DNA of 51,792 bases from Mnemiopsis leidyi (lineage: Eukaryota; Ctenophora; Tentaculata; Lobata; Bolinopsidae), in the NCBI GenBank assembly GCA_000226015.1, contig JH153300.1:347411-399202 (forward strand). Reading direction: 5' to 3'. Of this stretch, positions 48,301-51,792 are shown piece after piece; positions within the stretch are counted from its first letter, which is position 1, and each line of letters begins with the position of its first letter. The notes under the pieces were generated by a model that saw only the letters and a program-made list of their open reading frames with translations, had not been told where the DNA came from and did not search any database. The position numbers and the translations under genes were made by a program.

Positions 48301-49686
48301 CCCACTTCATCAACATTACCGTATAAGAAAACACCCACTTCACCAACATTACCAAATAAGGAAACACCCACTTCACCAACATTACCGTATAAGGAAACAA
48401 CCACTTCACCAACATTACCAAATAAGGAAACACTCACTTCACCAACATTACCAAATAAGGAAATAACGATTAACGATCTCATCTTCCAGGAGCTGATCAA
48501 CAGTTTGAACCCGTTACATGAGGGAGATATTATCCCTGGCAACATGTCGCTGGGTGGATCCCCAGCCCACTCCCCTGCCCACACTCCAGCCAGCTCTCAA
48601 AAACAGAGTCCCATCGCTGCGGCTCACTCTCCCATAGTCCACTCGCCCACAACTCAAGCTAACTCTGTACAACTCAGTCCTTCCTCTCTCTTGTAAGTAG
48701 CTCATAATGAGACATCCTCCTGTGTTAAAATAGGTCACACTTGTTCAGATAGACACTTGTTCAGATAGACGCTTGTTCAGATCGTCTACAAGATCTTTAT
48801 CTTATAAAATTATAATTTTAAGTCAGTAATGTCTTGTCATTTTGTAGAAGCATGGTGCACGTCAACAAAATTGAAGAAACTCTAAGAAACCGAAAACTAA
48901 TTAAACAGACCCAATTACAAACAGACAGACAAACAAGCGAAACTACTGACACTGAAGAGACAGAATCTGCCCCAGATTTTCTAGGGTTATCTAACGTTTC
49001 TTATGTTTCCATTTTTCTTTTGGTTACACTTAACACCAAGCTTATTTCTTACACATCACATAACGGTTTTTATTTCAGGAACACGCAAAATCCTCCTCAA
49101 CAGAAACAACAACATCAACAACAACAGCATCAACAACAACAACAACAACAGCAGCAGCAGCAACAACAGCAACAACAACAGCAACCCGCTGAAGAAGCAA
49201 TGCAAGTTGACGGAGAAGAGAAGCCTGAAATAAAAACAGAGACTCCTGCAGAAACTCCTACTGTTGCCATGGCAACCGAGCAACTACAAGAGTTGATAGC
49301 TTCCTTGCAGAGGACGTCAAAACATGCAACCAAGACAGCTCCCCAAACTAGCACAGCTGAGGTGAGTTCTCTATCAGTCATACTTCCAGATGAATGTACA
49401 GTTCGTGTTAGCAAGTTTTTACTCAAAACACACTGTTAACTTAAAATAAATATAAGGTTATTTCTGAAAGCAAATGAAATATCGTCTTTTTAACCCAACT
49501 TTTTGTTTCTCTATCCTATCCAACTTTCCGTTTCCCTAACTAAACAAAGTTTTGTTTCAGAAGAAAGCCGCCACCCCAAACAACTTCACTCTCTCCTCCC
49601 CCTTCTCCAAAATAACTGACGGTATAAACCAGTTGCTGGAGGGAAGCAGTCCTGCGGGTGAGACAGGACCTGTTGAGACAAGTTGA
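39237..49686 (+). CDS. Six-finger C2H2 zinc-finger protein, nine coding exons (774 aa)
   Basis: Joined coding exons are 39237-39311, 41259-42305, 42552-42706, 44645-44812, 45260-45427, 46340-46439, 48490-48692, 49079-49361 and 49561-49686. Every junction is GT-AG and phase-compatible (intron phases 0,0,2,2,2,0,2,0), giving 2325 nt ending in TGA. The start ATG has an in-frame TAA at 39225. Residues 26-374 form a Ser/Thr/Pro/Gln-rich region. Six C2H2 fingers begin at Cys412, 438, 465, 493, 521 and 549 and end at His570. Residues 572-639 are rich in HSP/SP motifs, an 18-Gln run covers about 657-674, and the C-terminus is short and polar. psi-K-x-E (SUMO-type) motifs occur at K81, K215 and K691. 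The family role is sequence-specific DNA binding in the nucleus; the low-complexity parts are probably transactivation or cofactor regions. I do not recognise an ortholog. Exon use is third-base C-rich, unlike the AT-rich flanks. Extra or alternative exons in the large introns are possible. Confidence 0.88.
39312..41258 (+). other. Intron 1 of the zinc-finger gene
   Basis: This 1947-bp GT-AG intron ends in a good pyrimidine tract (CCCTTTCCCTCTTCAG). It contains one CCAAT to TCACGTGA composite at 40802-40832 with the 31-bp span described elsewhere. The last 192 bases are open in the exon 2 frame, so a longer exon 2 cannot be excluded, but the acceptor at 41257-41258 is clearly better. I see no other gene in it. 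Confidence 0.7.
40802..40832 (+). promoter_or_regulatory. CCAAT to TCACGTGA composite in intron 1
   Basis: CCAATCAGAG at 40802 and TCACGTGA at 40825-40832 span 31 bp. Another CCAATCAG lies at about 40763. Confidence 0.5.
41259..42305 (+). CDS. Coding exon 2: Ser/Thr/Pro/Gln-rich region
   Basis: This 1047-nt exon (349 codons, residues 26-374) is bounded by acceptor AG 41257-41258 and donor GTGAGT at 42306. It begins with a predicted helical stretch (AIYSQLLDTIREVV). A low-complexity Ser/Thr/Pro/Gln/Asn region follows with many SP and TP dipeptides. Putative SUMO consensus motifs are LKKE (K81) and IKSE (K215). There are no zinc-finger Cys/His pairs. Such regions in C2H2 factors usually act as activation or cofactor-binding segments; here that is inference. 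Codon use is clearly coding-like, and the minus-strand open frames across it are shadows. Confidence 0.9.
42552..42706 (+). CDS. Coding exon 3: start of zinc finger 1
   Basis: This exon has 155 nt. Acceptor CCCCCGTTTTCAG is at 42551, and a weaker donor GTTAGG follows at 42707. It encodes residues 375-425 plus two bases of codon 426. It carries a short charged helix (DKAAKDIEKVLMDIQ) and the first half of finger 1 (Cys412-x2-Cys415 and the hydrophobic core Phe419 and Leu425). The two zinc-binding His residues lie in exon 4, so the intron splits the finger. Confidence 0.87.
43034..43077. promoter_or_regulatory. Three E-boxes in intron 3
   Basis: CACGTG cores lie at 43035, 43065 and 43072. The last two overlap in a GCACGTGACACGTGG arrangement 7 bp apart. 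Confidence 0.45.
44172..44213. promoter_or_regulatory. Three E-boxes in intron 3
   Basis: CACGTG cores lie at 44173, 44194 and 44206 (spacings 21 and 12 bp). The last is a GTCACGTGAC palindrome. Confidence 0.45.
44645..44812 (+). CDS. Coding exon 4: fingers 1 (end), 2 and 3 (start)
   Basis: This 168-nt exon is phase 2 at both ends, with acceptor TTTCAG and donor GTAAGT. It supplies His428 and His433 of finger 1 (H-x4-H), all of finger 2 (Cys438, Cys441, His454, His458) and finger 3 through His481 (Cys465, Cys468). The finger 1-2 linker is only four residues (NLKT), and the finger 2-3 linker is PKKEYE, so neither is a canonical TGEKP linker. Confidence 0.9.
45260..45427 (+). CDS. Coding exon 5: fingers 3 (end), 4 and 5 (start)
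   Basis: This exon is also 168 nt and phase 2 at both ends (acceptor CTGTTTCAG, donor GTATGT). It completes finger 3 (His485), holds all of finger 4 (Cys493, Cys496, His509, His513) and carries finger 5 through His537 (Cys521, Cys524). Linkers are VKDKPFA and SPVKPYS. The GC-rich coding strand is distinct from the surrounding introns. A longer open reading in another frame across it is a shadow. Confidence 0.9.
45436..45458 (+). promoter_or_regulatory. TCACGTGA plus CArG unit at start of intron 5
   Basis: TCACGTGATG is followed by CCTTATTTGG at 45447-45456 and TCA. It matches the unit of the array at 47064 and begins only 9 bp after the exon 5 donor. Confidence 0.5.
46340..46439 (+). CDS. 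Coding exon 6: fingers 5 (end) and 6
   Basis: This 100-nt exon starts after ATCTTCAG at 46339 and ends before GTATGT at 46440. It completes finger 5 (H-SFQ-H, His541), follows with a canonical TGEKP linker and contains all of finger 6 (Cys549, Cys552, His565, His570). The finger spacing fixes the acceptor: the nearby alternative TTTCCAG would break the frame and the H-x3-H spacing. Confidence 0.87.
47064..47127. repeat. 28-bp E-box/CArG tandem array, 2.3 copies
   Basis: CAC[GA]TGA units start at 47064, 47092 and 47120. Each full unit contains CCTTAT[AT]TGG (47076 and 47104) and TGGTCA. It is both a minisatellite and a pair of candidate bHLH/SRF composite sites inside intron 6. Confidence 0.7.
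48243..48467 (+). repeat. 33-bp minisatellite, 7 copies, in frame with exon 7
   Basis: ACCAACATTACC-type units start at 48243, 48276 (degenerate), 48309, 48342, 48375, 48408 and 48441, exactly 33 bp apart. On the plus strand the unit encodes an 11-residue Pro/Thr/Ser-rich repeat (PTLPNKETPTS), and this frame continues without a stop into exon 7. The minus-strand open frames here are repeat shadows. Confidence 0.85.
48490..48692 (+). CDS. Coding exon 7: HSP/SP-repeat region
   Basis: This 203-nt exon (residues 572-638 plus two bases) is followed by the strong donor GTAAGT at 48693. It encodes ELINSLNPLHEGD and then a Ser/Pro/His/Thr/Ala-rich stretch with repeated HSP, HTP and SP motifs, which are potential proline-directed phosphorylation sites. 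The same frame stays open upstream to 48181 through the 33-bp repeat, so a longer form of this exon is possible. Confidence 0.8.
49079..49361 (+). CDS. Coding exon 8: poly-glutamine and acidic region
   Basis: This 283-nt exon starts after TTTTTATTTCAG and ends before GTGAGT. It encodes a Gln/His-rich segment with an uninterrupted run of 18 Gln written with mixed CAA/CAG codons. An acidic stretch with IKTE (K691, SUMO-type consensus) and a helix-like EQLQELIASLQR follow. The poly-Leu and poly-Cys minus-strand frames here are shadows of this tract. Length polymorphism is likely. Confidence 0.86.
49561..49686 (+). CDS. Coding exon 9: C-terminus and stop
   Basis: This terminal coding exon has 41 codons and a TGA at 49684-49686, after acceptor GTTTTGTTTCAG. 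It encodes a basic start (KKAATPNN), a short amphipathic stretch (FSKITDGINQLLEG) and a polar tail ending in ETS. Its phase 0 start matches exon 8. Confidence 0.85.
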   Translation, partial: KKAATPNNFTLSSPFSKITDGINQLLEGSSPAGETGPVETS

Positions 49687-50522
49687 GACGCACAATGAGA
49701 CACGTCTCTCTATGAGACACGTAATGAAGTGAAGAGGAAGACTCGAGAAAGTGCGCTGAAAATGAGACTGAAATAAGCTTGGATGATGTATAGTGACTGA
49801 TAAGAAAGTGGACAATTGCTTTGCCCAACTTCCCACTCTTAATATATGTCAATGTATATTTTGTTTTTAAATTAATAAATTAATTTCATATTTAATTCTA
49901 TAAGTATTGAGAATTATATAATCATAATATTTATCTGATAGTTGATTGGTTGCAGGGTATAATATTTGCGACGAATTGTTCGTTCCTTTGAAGCTTGTGA
50001 TGTGTATTTGTTTTATCGATGGGAAGCAGTTTGGTGACCAAGCTGCACTCCCAATTTTAGTCTATTTATTTCGAATTCAATGATAGTTTAGCTCAACTTG
50101 GTTCATGATTTGAGTAAGTGCCATTTTTTACATCGCTCAAATGATAAATGAAACGTATTGGATATTGGTTAAAAGCGAATGTGAGATTTAGACGTTGTTT
50201 TTCACCCCAGATTTGTCTCGAGACGGTCCTGATCTTAGTAGAAATCAACGCCAGGTTGTGCCATTTAATTTGAACGAATTTTAATTATTTTGTTATTGCC
50301 TTCCGATAACGGTAGTTTTCTCTCTTGAACATGTGTAAGATATTACTGTGTTTACTTTTACCATTTACAAGTATAGTATTTGTAGATTTTAACTGCTTTG
50401 TCTTACTTATAGAAGTATAGAACCTATCAAAGTTACTACTGCCAAGTGTTAGAGTCTTTAAGCAGCGGTGCATAATTAAGATCCACGTCATTTACTGTCT
50501 AAGTATTGACAAAAAATGTAAT
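49687..50522. other. 3' UTR and downstream flank, no further gene
   Basis: This is AT-rich sequence after the stop codon of the zinc-finger gene. The part up to about 49900 is the likely 3' UTR. I see no other coding feature or structured RNA. Confidence 0.5.
49874..49879 (+). promoter_or_regulatory. Candidate polyadenylation signal AATAAA
   Basis: The canonical hexamer lies 188 bp after the stop codon in AT-rich sequence. It is the first good AATAAA downstream of the last coding exon. Another AATAAA near 49444 falls in intron 8. Confidence 0.55.
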
Positions 50523-50524
50523 TA

Positions 50525-50902
50525 CAGTAAACCCTCGATTTACCGGGCCTCTATTTACCGGGTCCCTCTATTTACCGGGCCTCCTCCCTTTCCCCCGAAA
50601 TTTTTCAATATTTTCACCAAAAATTCCCTTCCGTCTTTTCTTTACGTGTCACATGTCAAATCTTGTTATCTCAGGGTCGTTACATTATACGGCTCCTTCT
50701 GTACCCAATTAAAGCATGCTATATAACTGCCCTAATAAAGATACACGAGATGATTGACGCCTGTCATAGCTAACAATAACTTAAGTTACTATTTCTGGCC
50801 AAAATTAGGCCATATTTTGGTCAAATTCTATTTACCGGGCCCCTCTATTTACCGGGCCTCAACCCTTTCCCCCGAGAGGCCCGGTAAATCGAGGGTTTAC
50901 TG
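50525..50902. mobile_element. Non-autonomous pogo/Tigger-like MITE (378 bp)
   Basis: The 5' end CAGTAAACCCTCGATTTA is repeated as a perfect inverted copy at the 3' end; the inverted repeat is 28 bp (50525-50552 against 50875-50902). TA lies on both sides (50523-50524 and 50903-50904), as expected for Tc1/mariner-superfamily insertion. The CAGT...CCTCG...TTTACCGG style of terminus resembles pogo/Tigger elements. There is no transposase reading frame. Subterminal TTTACCGGGCC motifs are repeated in direct orientation at both ends. Confidence 0.88.
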
Positions 50903-50904
50903 TA

Positions 50905-51792
50905 CATGATTTCAGAAATTCAGTCTATGAGGATGACACTTCAAAATAAATATATAAAGTTAAGAGGTTGCAGCTGCGTTAATTACAAAATATAATAACG
51001 GTTCGGGCAACACATGTGACAACACTATAAAAGCTTATCAGGACCATTGTGGAACTGGAACTGAAAGTTATATCGGATTGAAATAAATCCCTCTATTAGA
51101 TTTAGACATTTCGGTCATGTTATATTTTGTTTTGAAATTGATGGCTGATACTAATTATTAAATGGTGATCCTGATCATAATATCGCTCTACTTCGATAAC
51201 TACGGCGACATATTATTCTTGAAAGAGACTGAGAGTCGGGCAAGGTCAGGCGAATAAAAACCGACGTGTAATTTTTGACTCTAATTCCAAAACACCCCGC
51301 ATGACTTCAGAGTTCAAACTTAGGGTAAAAAATGCACATGCAACCCTGACGAGTACAGAGTAAAAAGCAAAAATAATATTGTCGCGGTGATACCCGACTC
51401 TCGCAGCTCAAAGCTGAAGGAGAACGGTAGAACTAGACGGTAGACGGATATAATCTCGTCAAAAAATAATAATGTCCGTATAATTTTGTTCAATTCTTCT
51501 GTGTGCTGAAGGTGGCCGTGGACTCTGCCAAGCTTTGTCAATGTTCTTGAGAGCGAAACTCCTTGATAACGTCTAAATAACCTCTTAAAGTTTTTTGTAC
51601 GGCAGCTTGCACCCTCCCGACATTTTGTTCGCTTCGAATGAGGGTCGGATGAAGTCAGACAAAAAGTTTCAACTTCAAGGCAACACAAGAGGTAGTTTTA
51701 AGATGGCTTTGACGCCAGAAAAGTGTTAATAGCTAAAAATTTTGTACATTTTTATATGCCGTAGGTGGACTCTGCCAAGCTTTGTCAATGGT
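50905..51792. other. Right flank, no confirmed gene
   Basis: This is AT-rich DNA after the MITE. A 26-bp direct repeat (GTGGACTCTGCCAAGCTTTG...) occurs at 51518-51543 and 51765-51790. On the minus strand, between the copies, a short frame (stop near 51543, reading back to a TGA near 51660) encodes a helical, basic-looking peptide (LRGYLDVIKEF) but has no ATG. It could be a small exon fragment, but I cannot assign it. Confidence 0.35.

Larger units (their letters stand above)
46440..48489 (+). other. Intron 6, with E-box/CArG array and coding-phase minisatellite
   Basis: This 2050-bp interval holds a 28-bp E-box/CArG array at 47064-47127 and a 33-bp minisatellite at 48243-48467 that ends just before the exon 7 acceptor. 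A cassette exon is possible, but I could not identify one with both good sites. The acceptor is ATCTCATCTTCCAG, with a plausible branch sequence (ATTAACGAT) just upstream. Confidence 0.65.

Noticed and set aside
48177-48584. 135-codon minus-strand repeat frame (GNVGEV repeats)
   Set aside because: Opposite-strand shadow of the 33-bp minisatellite and exon 7.
49056-49426. Poly-Leu and poly-Cys minus-strand frames
   Set aside because: Shadows of the poly-Gln codons of exon 8.
1-51792. tRNA, rRNA, snRNA genes or CRISPR arrays
   Set aside because: No A/B-box pair with tRNA folding, no snRNA or rRNA core sequence, and tandem repeats here lack spacer structure.

Overview
This is nuclear DNA from an animal. 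It has one multi-exon C2H2 zinc-finger gene with GT-AG introns, long AT-rich non-coding DNA (about 40% GC by eye), many minisatellites, a small TA-flanked DNA transposon and a 10-N assembly gap inside a (GA)n tract. Large introns, a glutamine/serine/proline-rich transcription factor and pogo/Tigger-like transposon ends fit an invertebrate metazoan. I cannot place the phylum from the sequence.

Layout. Positions 1-39236 hold no gene that I can recognise; all open frames there are short and lack recognisable family motifs. The region carries tandem repeats (11, 69, 33, 34, 40, 20 and 42 bp units, among others), a dispersed repeat with hairpins near 1.4-2.5 kb, and an extreme excess of the palindrome TCACGTGA. 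Positions 39237-49686 hold a plus-strand gene that I assembled from nine phase-compatible coding exons (2325 nt, 774 residues): a 25-codon first exon, a large Ser/Thr/Pro/Gln-rich exon, four exons encoding six C2H2 fingers, then SP-rich, poly-Q and C-terminal exons. A polyadenylation signal lies at 49874. A 378-bp TA-flanked MITE lies at 50525-50902.

The most unusual signal is regulatory. I count 70 CACGTG sites (roughly 7-8 expected) and 33 perfect TCACGTGA octamers (less than 1 expected), none in a coding exon. Many are coupled to a CCAAT box in a rigid geometry: CCAAT pointing toward the E-box over a total span of 30-32 bp (19 cases including variants), or CCAAT pointing away over 22-26 bp (11 cases). 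At several loci both occur, giving two same-orientation CCAAT boxes about 39-42 bp apart with an E-box between them. CArG-box arrays, CCATGG triplets and TGACGTCA pairs with regular 20-32 bp spacing occur in the same DNA. The window may therefore be the cis-regulatory domain of the zinc-finger gene, or may reflect a genome-wide promoter or chromatin code. The sequence alone cannot decide between these.
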